Source: Bryobacterales bacterium (GTDB taxonomy: Bacteria > Acidobacteriota > Terriglobia > Bryobacterales > Bryobacteraceae). Taken from it: a DNA stretch of 39,622 nucleotides. Location: positions 1,553 through 41,174 of the forward strand of contig PLDF01000481.1 in assembly GCA_003135055.1 (NCBI GenBank), written 5' to 3'. The notes under the pieces were generated by a model. It did no database searches, was not told where the DNA came from, and saw nothing but the letters and a program-made list of their open reading frames with translations. The translations under genes were made by a program, and so were the position numbers. Positions 33,129-39,622 of this stretch are shown here, piece after piece (positions within the stretch are counted from its first letter, which is position 1; every line of letters starts with the position of its first letter).

Positions 33129-33187
33129 GCGTTCACACGATTGTGAACGCTGCACGCATGGGCCCAGAGGGCGCCCCGTGCGCCACG
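33129..33187. repeat. 59-bp double-hairpin repeat, copy 2
   Basis: Same element as 28935-28993, with two stems (CGTTCAC-ACGATT-GTGAACG, then GCATGGG...CCCGTGC). It lies 50 bp beyond the stop of the GDT1-family gene and in the same orientation relative to that gene as copy 1 is to the TonB-dependent receptor gene. Confidence 0.75.
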
Positions 33188-33236
33188 ATGTGCGCCTGAA
33201 GTGTCGAGATGAGTCTCGAAACGGCATACCTGGCGA

Positions 33237-33866
33237 TCAAGCGGCGGCGCGCATCAGCAGAGTCGCCACCTCATGAGTCTCGGTCAAAGTTTCCACCACC
33301 GAGAGCATCCCCAGAAGCAGCAGCAGGCCTACCGCGGCATACCGTATCGTCCTGGGCGAGAAGTGATCCTGTATCCACTGACGGACTCCAGCGCCGATGG
33401 AAGCCGCCAGCGCGCCCTTGGTGACCATGGCGCCCACCGCGCCGAGCCAGACCGACCAGGGCCAGCCGCCATACTGGGCCGCCATATTGGCCGCGGTGAT
33501 CTGGCCCACGTCGCCCCACTCCGAAAAGAAGATGGCCGCGAACGATACCAACGCCGCGCGCGATGCGGGGTACTCCTTCTTCTCCTTCACTTCCCTCATG
33601 TCGGGCTTGCGCCAGAGCACATACGCAATGGCGCAGAAGTTGATGGCGGTGAGGCCCGCAACGACCGGCCGCGGCAGGAAGGTTGAGATGGCTTTGCCGA
33701 GCAGTACCGCGACGGCCATTTTTGCCATGAACGCGGCAGCCATGCCGCAGAGTATGGGCGCCGTCCGATAGCGCGTAGCCAGAACGCCAGTTGTGTAAAG
33801 CAGTTTGTCGCCCACAATCTCGGCCACAAACACCGCTATGTAGGTTGCAAAAAGGATCGGGAACAT
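33237..33866 (-). CDS. TMEM165/GDT1 (UPF0016) family membrane transporter
   Basis: A 209-residue protein with six hydrophobic segments in two halves. Each half carries the acidic motif of the family: VAEIVGDKLLY in the first segment and FSEWGDVGQ at the start of the second half. GDT1/TMEM165 proteins move Mn2+ or Ca2+ against H+; bacterial members are linked to manganese export. The first motif is EIVGDK, one residue longer than the common E-x-G-D-K/R-T/S, so this belongs to a divergent subgroup. A polar loop (REVKEKKEYPASRA) separates the halves. The ribosome site GAGGAGG lies somewhat far from ATG 33866. No yybP-ykoY-like riboswitch was recognisable upstream. Confidence 0.87.
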   Translation of the reverse strand: MFPILFATYIAVFVAEIVGDKLLYTTGVLATRYRTAPILCGMAAAFMAKMAVAVLLGKAISTFLPRPVVAGLTAINFCAIAYVLWRKPDMREVKEKKEYPASRAALVSFAAIFFSEWGDVGQITAANMAAQYGGWPWSVWLGAVGAMVTKGALAASIGAGVRQWIQDHFSPRTIRYAAVGLLLLLGMLSVVETLTETHEVATLLMRAAA

Positions 33867-34172
33867 CGAATCTGACAGTCCTCCTCAAAGCGCAAAACGT
33901 TTCGCGGGGTTGATGGCAGTATACACTACAGGCACGCGTCTCCGCGAACCGGTATTGGGGCTGGGCGGGGCCGGGCCAGCGGCTTCCCACGAATGGGGCG
34001 GTGGCGGGGCGTGAGACACTGGCGGTCCTGTCCGAATAAGAGCGAAGCGCGTTCACACGAGCGGCGGATGGTCCCTTCGGGCGCGTCTCCGGCGGCGGAA
34101 ACCGACGGGTGCGCGGGTGAAGAGAGCCGGCTGAAAGCCGGCTGCAGCCAGGATTGTCTGCCCCACAAAGGG
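33867..34172. other. Intergenic region with palindromic repeats
   Basis: It holds a 15-bp fragment of the double-hairpin repeat (34049-34063) and the hairpin AGCCGGCT-GA-AAGCCGGCT at 34125-34143, which is about 30 bp beyond the stop of lgt and may mark its 3' end. The upstream region of the GDT1 gene is the part near 33867-33950. No gene is visible. Confidence 0.5.
34125..34143. repeat. Palindromic hairpin downstream of lgt
   Basis: AGCCGGCTGAAAGCCGGCT folds into an 8-bp stem. There is no T-run, so it is probably one of the small palindromic intergenic repeats of this genome rather than a classical terminator. Confidence 0.5.
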
Positions 34173-34952
34173 CTACGCTGCCTGCGCGGTTAGACGGCGG
34201 CGGCCTACGGCATAATAGGATGCGCCGACGGCGAATAGCGCGATGGAGATCCATTGCGAAGCGTCGAGCGGGCCGCCCCATAGATTGCCTTGCTCGTGGT
34301 AGCGGAAAAATTCCACAATGAAGCGCGCGGTGGAGTAGAGCATCAAGTAGAGGCTGATCACAGCGCCCGGCGAGTGCGCCTTGCCGAAGCGCCAGTACAG
34401 CACGCCGAAAATAAGAAACTCCGCCAGCGCTTCGTAAAGTTGCGTGGGGTGCAGCGGAACCCCCAGCCACTTCGCGTCCATCTGCGCCGCGGGATTGGTG
34501 AACGTCACCGCCCACGGCATGTTGCATTCCACGCCATGGCAGCAGCCGGCCGAAAAGCAGCCGAGCCTCCCGATTCCGTGGCCCAATGCAATGGCCGGCG
34601 CGAACACGTCGGCAGTCTTGAGCGGTGGCAGCCCGGTCTTGTGGATATACCACCAGGAGACGGCTAGTGCCGCTATCAGGCCGCCGTAGAAGACACCGGC
34701 CGACTGAAGTGTTGCGAGCGAGAAGATCTCCGACGGGTGTTCGCGGAACGAGGGATCCACCAGGAACATCATGAGTTTGGCGCCTACAATGGCCGCCAGC
34801 GCGCAATAGATGCCGAGGTTGGTAACGGCGTCCACGTTCAATCCGGCGCGTGCGGCCAGTTTGCCGGCCAGCCAGAGCGCGGTCAGGAACGCCGCCGCTA
34901 CCAGGACGCCATAGGTGTGTAAGAACGAGAGATGAAAGACTTCAGGATACAT
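34173..34952 (-). CDS. lgt: Prolipoprotein diacylglyceryl transferase
   Basis: A 259-residue integral membrane enzyme that transfers diacylglycerol from phosphatidylglycerol to the lipobox Cys of prolipoproteins, the first step of lipoprotein maturation. The Lgt signature is at about residues 124-140 (GHGIGRLGCFSAGCCHG, with the essential Gly-Arg and the conserved Cys-rich variant of the loop). HPTQLYEALAEFLIFGVLYW and RFIVEFFRYHEQG contain further conserved Tyr/Glu and Arg residues of the active site. There are about seven membrane segments. The start ATG 34952 lies 5 nt after the lspA stop, so lgt is translated from the ileS-lspA-lgt transcript. This arrangement puts the first two lipoprotein-processing steps in one operon. 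Confidence 0.95.
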   Translation of the reverse strand: MYPEVFHLSFLHTYGVLVAAAFLTALWLAGKLAARAGLNVDAVTNLGIYCALAAIVGAKLMMFLVDPSFREHPSEIFSLATLQSAGVFYGGLIAALAVSWWYIHKTGLPPLKTADVFAPAIALGHGIGRLGCFSAGCCHGVECNMPWAVTFTNPAAQMDAKWLGVPLHPTQLYEALAEFLIFGVLYWRFGKAHSPGAVISLYLMLYSTARFIVEFFRYHEQGNLWGGPLDASQWISIALFAVGASYYAVGRRRLTAQAA

Positions 34953-34957
34953 TGGCT

Positions 34958-35452
34958 TTACCGTGTGTCTGTTTTACCGTGTTTAACTCGCCGCTGATCG
35001 ACGATTAACAGAATGCAGCCGATCACGATGGCGGAATCAGCCACATTGAACGACGGCCATTGATACTCGCCGATATAGAACAGCAGAAAATCCGTCACGC
35101 GGCCGGAAACGAGGCGGTCGAACAGATTCCCCGCCGCGCCTCCCAGTACCAGCGCGAAGGCCAAGCATAGAAGCCTGTCCGGCTGTTTCGCTCGCCATAG
35201 CATAACAGAAACCCAGATCACCGCCGCGATGGAGAGGGCGATAAGCAGCAGGGTCCGCCATTGCGACTCGGAGTCGTTGAAGACGCCGAACGCCACACCG
35301 CGGTTCTCCGAGTGGACGATGTCGAACAGGCCGGGGATAATCTTGTAGTCGGCGGAGAATGAGACATCGCGTTCCACCAGCCACTTGGTGAGGCGGTCCA
35401 ACCCCAAGACACCCATGGCCAGAGCGAAAGACTTCAACCGCGCGTCAACCAT
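34958..35452 (-). CDS. lspA: Lipoprotein signal peptidase (signal peptidase II)
   Basis: A 164-residue aspartyl protease with four membrane segments that cleaves the signal peptide of diacylglyceryl-modified prolipoproteins. Diagnostic motifs are HSENRGVAFGVF (the conserved N-x-G-x-A-F), GGAAGNLFDRLVSGRVTDFL with the first catalytic Asp, and FNVADSAIVIG with the second. The C-terminus (RRVKHGKTDTR) is basic, as expected in the cytoplasm. The ATG at 35452 overlaps the ileS stop by 8 nt, showing translational coupling. The ileS-lspA pairing is common in bacteria; lgt follows here at 5 nt. Confidence 0.95.
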   Translation of the reverse strand: MVDARLKSFALAMGVLGLDRLTKWLVERDVSFSADYKIIPGLFDIVHSENRGVAFGVFNDSESQWRTLLLIALSIAAVIWVSVMLWRAKQPDRLLCLAFALVLGGAAGNLFDRLVSGRVTDFLLFYIGEYQWPSFNVADSAIVIGCILLIVDQRRVKHGKTDTR

Positions 35453-38400
35453 TCAATGTCTCTTCAATCGAGTTAGCGCAGGACGCGCAGACAGTGGGAA
35501 ACCGGGGGTTCGAGCCGGTGTCGCCAGTATACTTCCAGCAGCGCTCGCACTTTTGGCCGGAGGCGCGCTCGACGGTTACGGCGAGGGCGGCGGCTTCGGA
35601 GGCGCCAGCGACGGGTTCCGGGATAAGAGCACCGGCGGCAAGACCGCCGGCGTTACCAGGTGACGGCGACGACGGCGTGGGTGACTGTGCCGACGGCGTG
35701 GGTGTCGGCGTCGACGGCGTGGGTGACGGTGTTGACGGCGTGGGTGACGGCGCCGATGGCGTGGGTGACGGCGCCGACGGCGTGGGTGACTGTGCCGACG
35801 GCGTGGGTGACGGCGCCGACGGCGTGGGTGACTGTGCCGACGGCGTGGGTGATGGCGCCGACGGCGTGAGTGTCGGCGTCGACGGCGTGGGTGACGGTGT
35901 TGACGGCGTGGGTGACGGCGCCGATGGCGTGGGTGACGGCGCCGACGGCGTGGGTGACGGCGCCGACGGCGTGGGTGACTGTGCCGACGGCGTGGGTGAT
36001 GGCGCCGACGGCGTGGGTGACGGCGTGACTTCGACTTGGGAGACGATGAACAGGCCCGGCAAATCGGCGGCGTACTGTTCGAGCAGCGTGAAGAGGCCGC
36101 CGCTGGCGGATAGCTTGAGGCGCGCTTCGAGCGGCGCGCCGATCAGCTTCTCATTGCGAGCCGTCTCCAGACTTTTCAAAACGGCGCCCCTGATTTCGAT
36201 GAGACGGTCCCAGTTTGCGGTGCGTTTGCGCGCAGCGTCGCCCAGGCCGGCGGTCAATTCGGAGGGCTCCGGAAAATGGGCCGTATGCACGCTGCCCTGG
36301 CGGTTCATGTGGGTCCAAACCTCTTCGGCGGTGAAGCTTATCATGGGCGCAAGCAGCCGCACCAGCGCGTCGAGAAGCCGGTAGAGCGCCGTCTGCGCAC
36401 TGCGCCGCGCCTTCGATTTTGCGGCCGACGTGTAGAGGCGGTCCTTGAGCACGTCGAAGTAGATGTTGCTCAGATCCACCGTGGCGAAGGCGTAGACCGC
36501 GTGATACACCTTGTGGAACTCGAAGTTTTCGTACCACGCGCGGCAACGCAGGGCGAGGTCTTCGGCGCGCACCAGGATCCACTGATCGATCTCGTGCATC
36601 TGGTCCGCCGCCACGGCATCCTTTTGCGGGTCGAAATCGGAGACGTTGCCGAGCACGTAGCGGAAGGTGTTGCGCAGCTTGCGGTAGGCCTCGACGAGGC
36701 GCGTGAGAATGGTGGGCGAGAGGCGCACGTCTTCGCTGAACTCGACCGACGCGGTCCACAGGCGAATGATTTCGGCGCCGTGATGCTTGATGACTTCCTC
36801 GGGCTCGATGGAATTGCCGAGGGACTTGTGCATGGCTTTGCCTTCGCCATCGAGCACCCAGCCGCTCAGCGCGCTGGAGCGGTACGGCGAGCCATCCTTC
36901 AATCCGACGCCGACCAGCAATGAGCTATGGAACCAGCCGCGGTACTGGTCGCCGCCTTCGAGATACATGTCGGCCGGCCACGGAAGCCCGAAGCGCTCGT
37001 TGAGCACGGCGAGATGACTCGAACCGGAATCGAACCACACGTCCAAAATGTCGGTCTCTTTGCTGAATTCGGCGCCGCCGCATTTGGCGCACATGGTCCC
37101 GGCGGGAAGCAGCTCGGCGGCCGTGCGTTCATACCAGACGTCGGCGCTATGCTCGCGGAAGAGCGCAACGATGCTATCGAGGATGGCGCGGTCAGTGAGC
37201 GGCTCGCGGCACTTTTCGCAATAGAACACGATGATGGGCACGCCCCAAACGCGCTGGCGCGAGATGCACCAATCGGGGCGGCTGGCGATCATGTTGGAGA
37301 TGCGCTCTCCGCCCCAGGCGGGGATCCAGCGCACCTGGCGGATGGCTTCGAGCGCGCGCTGGCGCAGACTGTTGCGGTCCATGCCGATGAACCACTGCTC
37401 GGTGGCGCGGAAGATGGTGGCGTGGTGGCAGCGCCAGCAGTGCGGGTAGGAATGCGAGATCTTTTCCAGACCGCAGAGGGCGTGATGCGCCTTCAGGATT
37501 TCGATGACGATGGGGTTGGCATCCCAAACGGTCTTGCCGATGATCTCTTCGGGCAAGCGGCCCAATGGAAACCCCAGCGCGTCTTCGGCGTGATAGAAGC
37601 GGCCGGCGGCGTCGACGGGGCAGTATGTGGCGAGGCCGTACTGGCGGCCGGCGACGTAATCCTCCTGGCCGTGGCCTGGGGCAGTGTGGACCGCGCCGGT
37701 GCCTTGCTCGAGGGTGACGTGATCGGCGAGGATGCCGAGGGAATCGCGATCGAGGAAGGGATGGCGGAAGACGGCGTGCTCGATGACGGAGCCGGGGAAT
37801 GTGGCGATAGTTTGCGGGGCGGGCTGGCCTTCCCCGGTCCAGCCGCATTTTTCGGCGGTGACTTTCACCAGGTCGGTGGCGATTATGTAGATGTCGCCCG
37901 GCGCGGGGTTGTTGACATCGTCGGAAAAAACACCGGCGGCAAGACCGCCGGCGCTACCACCAGCGGCGGTGTCGACTTCTACTGCTGCGTATTCGTACTT
38001 CGGGTTGTAGGCGATGGCCATGTTGGCGGGCATGGTCCAGGGCGTGGTGGTCCAGATGAGGGCGTAAACATTGCGGCCGGCGAGCGCGGGGTCTAGCTTC
38101 GCGGGGTCCGACTTAAGCGCAAAGCGCACCCAGATGGAAGGGCTGGCGTGGTCCGCGTATTCGACCTCGGCTTCGGCCAGAGCGGTGCGGTCCTTGATGC
38201 ACCAGTGCACCGGCTTGAGGCCCTTGTAGATGTAGCCGCGGTGGAGGAAATCGACGAACGCGCCCGCGATCACGGATTGATAGTGCGCGCTCATGGTGAG
38301 ATACGGATCGTCCCACTGGCCGAGGACGCCGAGGCGCTTGAAATCGGTGCGTTGGAGGTCGATGTACTTCTCGGCATACTTGCGGCAGGCGCGGCGGATC

Positions 38401-38774
38401 TCGACGGCGGACATGTGCGCCTTCTTACCGCCGAGCTCGCTATCGACCTTGATTTCGATGGGCAGGCCGTGGCAATCCCAGCCAGGGACGTAGGGCGAAT
38501 CGAAACCGGCCATGGTGCGGGACTTGACGACGAAATCCTTGAGGATTTTGTTGAACGCGGTTCCGAGGTGAATTCGGCCGTTGGCGTAGGGCGGGCCATC
38601 GTGCAGCACCCACATCGGCCGGCCGGCGCGCGAGGCGCGAATCTGGGCGTAGAGGCCTTCCTTTTCCCACCGCTCGACGAGCTTGGGCTCGGTCTGCGGC
38701 AGGTTGGCCTTCATGGAGAAGGTGGTTTTGGGCAGATTGAGGGTCTGCTTCAGATCTACATTTGACGAATCCAT
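35445..38774 (-). CDS. ileS: Isoleucyl-tRNA synthetase with inserted Ser/Pro/Thr heptad repeats
   Basis: About 1109 residues from ATG 38774 (MDSSNVDLKQ); ATG 38792 is an alternative, and the frame upstream to 39017 looks non-coding. The class I catalytic core has the HIGH-type motif (PPYANGRIHLGT, residues 61-72) and the KMSKS-type loop (AMHKSLGN, near 648). The CP1 editing domain, anticodon-binding domain (SFTAEEVWTHMNRQG) and C-terminal zinc finger (KCERCWKYTG, VCASCANSIEE) are present. Two oddities stand out. Between FIVSQVEV and the zinc finger there are about 17 copies of SPTPSAP-like heptads (residues about 915-1035). A palindromic element encodes AGGLAAG at two places, one near the editing domain and one just after the heptads. 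The reading frame is intact throughout. The gene heads the ileS-lspA-lgt operon. Confidence 0.95.
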   Translation of the reverse strand: MDSSNVDLKQTLNLPKTTFSMKANLPQTEPKLVERWEKEGLYAQIRASRAGRPMWVLHDGPPYANGRIHLGTAFNKILKDFVVKSRTMAGFDSPYVPGWDCHGLPIEIKVDSELGGKKAHMSAVEIRRACRKYAEKYIDLQRTDFKRLGVLGQWDDPYLTMSAHYQSVIAGAFVDFLHRGYIYKGLKPVHWCIKDRTALAEAEVEYADHASPSIWVRFALKSDPAKLDPALAGRNVYALIWTTTPWTMPANMAIAYNPKYEYAAVEVDTAAGGSAGGLAAGVFSDDVNNPAPGDIYIIATDLVKVTAEKCGWTGEGQPAPQTIATFPGSVIEHAVFRHPFLDRDSLGILADHVTLEQGTGAVHTAPGHGQEDYVAGRQYGLATYCPVDAAGRFYHAEDALGFPLGRLPEEIIGKTVWDANPIVIEILKAHHALCGLEKISHSYPHCWRCHHATIFRATEQWFIGMDRNSLRQRALEAIRQVRWIPAWGGERISNMIASRPDWCISRQRVWGVPIIVFYCEKCREPLTDRAILDSIVALFREHSADVWYERTAAELLPAGTMCAKCGGAEFSKETDILDVWFDSGSSHLAVLNERFGLPWPADMYLEGGDQYRGWFHSSLLVGVGLKDGSPYRSSALSGWVLDGEGKAMHKSLGNSIEPEEVIKHHGAEIIRLWTASVEFSEDVRLSPTILTRLVEAYRKLRNTFRYVLGNVSDFDPQKDAVAADQMHEIDQWILVRAEDLALRCRAWYENFEFHKVYHAVYAFATVDLSNIYFDVLKDRLYTSAAKSKARRSAQTALYRLLDALVRLLAPMISFTAEEVWTHMNRQGSVHTAHFPEPSELTAGLGDAARKRTANWDRLIEIRGAVLKSLETARNEKLIGAPLEARLKLSASGGLFTLLEQYAADLPGLFIVSQVEVTPSPTPSAPSPTPSAQSPTPSAPSPTPSAPSPTPSAPSPTPSTPSPTPSTPTLTPSAPSPTPSAQSPTPSAPSPTPSAQSPTPSAPSPTPSAPSPTPSTPSPTPSTPTPTPSAQSPTPSSPSPGNAGGLAAGALIPEPVAGASEAAALAVTVERASGQKCERCWKYTGDTGSNPRFPTVCASCANSIEETLNG
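35631..35658 (-). repeat. 28-bp palindromic element inside ileS, copy 1
   Basis: GCCGGCGGTCTTGCCGCCGG core (reverse strand), in frame as AGGLAAG, directly after the heptad repeats. It agrees with 37932-37959 at 27 of 28 positions. The stem is CCGGCGG with CCGCCGG. Confidence 0.85.
35664..36027 (-). repeat. Tandem 21-bp repeat in ileS (about 17 copies)
   Basis: The plus-strand unit GACGGCGTGGGTGACGGCGCC recurs with a 21-bp period and scattered changes (GGC/TGT, GCC/GTC/GTT). It encodes SPTPSAP, SPTPSAQ or SPTPSTP on the reverse strand. A higher-order duplication is visible: the series ending in two STP units and a T-x-TPSA unit occurs twice. Period 21 keeps the frame whatever the copy number. 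Confidence 0.93.
37932..37959 (-). repeat. 28-bp palindromic element inside ileS, copy 2
   Basis: Same element as 35631-35658 (one difference), in the same frame (SAGGLAAGV). It lies in the insertion GGSAGGLAAGVFSDDVNN of the CP1 region. Confidence 0.85.
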
Positions 38775-39400
38775 TTTCGGGGTTAATTCCATGGTAGCAG
38801 GAGGGGCGGCGGGGTGAGATCGGTTCGGCGCGGAGGCGCGGAGATGCGGAGGCTCGCGGAGAAAACGTGCGGCATGAGGGTGGGGCGGGAAGTGTCCGAA
38901 AATGGGACTGGGGTCGTTTGGCATCTTGAGAATCCTGGCTGCGGGCGAGTTAGTCCGCAAGGGCCGGGAGTAGAGTAAGTCATTGAATGTAGGAGAGTAC
39001 TTCGTTGTAACTGGCATAGTTGGGGTATTAGCGGACTTAAGAAAGGCCGAAGCTGGCGGGCGAAAGCGCCTGCCCCACTCTGCCGGCGGGAGGGGCTCCG
39101 TGTGAGGCTCCTAACCCATTGTCTCTCGCGCGACCTAAGAATTCCGGGGAAGAGCCTTCGGCATTTGGAGTAAGCCGTTTCGGTTCTTGATTTAGGAATA
39201 TTTTGGGGCGATGTGATCGTATGTGATCGAAGAGGGCTGCACGCTCAGGCCGAGGGATACCGATATCCAACTCATATCGTTCGCCTGTTCCTGTGGGGTT
39301 TCGCGCCGCGGCCCTTTTTCCTGGAGGTCCGGCCATACATCCGGCACTGCTCCTGAGCGCTTCCGCTCACTCGAAACGGGCCTTCTTGCGGCGGCTCACC
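38775..39400. other. Region between ileS and the group II intron
   Basis: No gene is supported. A small palindrome (GGCGGGCGAAAGCGCCTGCC, 39055-39074) is present. The ileS promoter should lie upstream of 38792, but I see no confident consensus. The part next to the intron (39300-39400) would be its 3' exon; which gene or site was interrupted is not visible. Confidence 0.4.
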
Positions 39401-39622
39401 GTGAACGGCATAGGGGCGGCGGTCGCCCGCCGACCCCTGCCACACCACCGTGCGTACGGGTCCGTACACGGCGGTTCGATTGGTTACGTCAGCACTCCTC
39501 GAACAACGATGGAAGTCCGAGCGATTTGAAGTACGCATTGGTAAGCCCCACAGACAGAGCCTTGGCCCGTGCTAGATGCCAAGGGCCGCGACCACTGCCT
39601 GCGGTATTGCGCGCCAGCGGCT
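39401..39622 (-). mobile_element. Group II intron, 3' end (continues beyond the window)
   Basis: On the reverse strand the end of a maturase reading frame is followed by two RNA-like hairpins in the right order. The domain V-like one (39443-39477) has a 9-bp lower stem (ACCGCCGTG/CACGGTGGT), a 2-nt CG bulge, a 4-bp upper stem and a tetraloop. The domain VI-like one (39407-39441) has GGCA-GGGG paired with CCCC-TA-TGCC, leaving an unpaired A as candidate branch point, and a GCGA tetraloop on a CGGCGG/CCGCCG stem. A few bases later the sequence GTTCAC gives a plausible 3' end (AY) at 39401. Confidence 0.8.
39489..39622 (-). CDS. ltrA: Group II intron reverse transcriptase/maturase, C-terminal end
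   Basis: Only the last 40 or so codons are in the window; the gene continues to the right. The reverse-strand frame reads LARNTAGSGRGPWHLARAKA, then LSVGLTNAYFKSLGLPSLFE, then EC and stop TGA at 39489. The GRGPW-x-L-x-R-x-x-A-L and NAYxxSLGLPSL pattern is typical of the C-terminal maturase end of intron-encoded reverse transcriptases. No HNH endonuclease tail follows. The protein would splice and mobilise the host intron, whose domains V and VI lie directly downstream. Class and completeness cannot be judged from this fragment. Confidence 0.75.
   Translation of the reverse strand, partial: PLARNTAGSGRGPWHLARAKALSVGLTNAYFKSLGLPSLFEEC

Noticed and set aside
33867..33960. Manganese (yybP-ykoY) riboswitch before the GDT1-family gene
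   Set aside because: I looked for the conserved paired loops expected for a manganese exporter leader and could not recognise them.
33271..34806. 511-codon reverse-strand open frame
   Set aside because: It overlaps both lgt and the GDT1-family gene in another frame; its translation is Arg/Pro/His-rich with no domain, typical of a shadow frame in GC-rich DNA.
35664..36027. CRISPR-like array
   Set aside because: Units are contiguous 21-mers without unique spacers, and in frame within ileS; no cas genes are present.
35494..36384. Plus-strand frame with DGVGDGADGVGD repeats, like a calcium-binding repeat protein
   Set aside because: It is the antisense reading of the 21-bp tandem repeat in ileS. 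The sense strand has the conserved synthetase and zinc finger on both sides.
36927..38096. 389-codon plus-strand open frame
   Set aside because: Antisense shadow of ileS; it contains no recognisable motif.

Overview
The window looks like a chromosomal accessory stretch of an acidobacterium, probably close to Candidatus Solibacter / Bryobacterales. Pointers are a TonB-dependent receptor with an N-terminal carboxypeptidase-regulatory-like domain, a relic of the duplicated-permease (ADOP) family, many paralogous sigma-54 activators with PAS domains, abundant short palindromic intergenic repeats and moderately high GC. This is inference from gene families; there is no rRNA or tRNA in the window.

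Layout. 1-3513: end of a metallophosphoesterase, an iron-permease-like membrane protein and a run of small stress genes (lmo0937-type membrane protein, decayed ferritin-like and BON genes, a YflT-like glycine-zipper protein, a 24-residue membrane micro-protein, CsbD). 3514-14637: signalling, with two PAS/AAA+/Fis sigma-54 activators (4354-6525 and 9119-11233 reverse), a Tat-exported ferritin-like protein, a lone CheB methylesterase and a CheB-CheR-PAS hybrid. 14638-20385: membrane micro-protein, polytopic membrane protein, secreted collagen-like protein, then an intact stress cassette (DUF892, BON, YflT-like) that is the parent-like copy of the decayed one at 1705-2863, and a two-BON protein. 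20590-25435: histidine kinase, NarL-type regulator, a regulator with Glu in place of the phospho-accepting Asp, an ECF sigma factor, and a 5'-truncated near-copy of the first sigma-54 activator fused to the sigma factor's tail. 26219-31497: OmpA-family coiled-coil protein, an unknown protein and a TonB-dependent receptor. 31915-38774: MFS transporter, TMEM165/GDT1 protein and the overlapping ileS-lspA-lgt operon. 39401-39622: the 3' end of a group II intron with the C-terminus of its reverse transcriptase.

The common themes are envelope and oxidative stress and signal-dependent transcription, on DNA shaped by repeated segmental duplication. Paralogous segments sit in various stages of decay, and fragments of sigma-54 activator genes lie in four intergenic spots. 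The most unusual object is ileS. Its product carries about 17 tandem copies of a Ser/Pro/Thr heptapeptide just before the C-terminal zinc finger, and the same 28-bp palindromic element is inserted in frame at two places in the gene.
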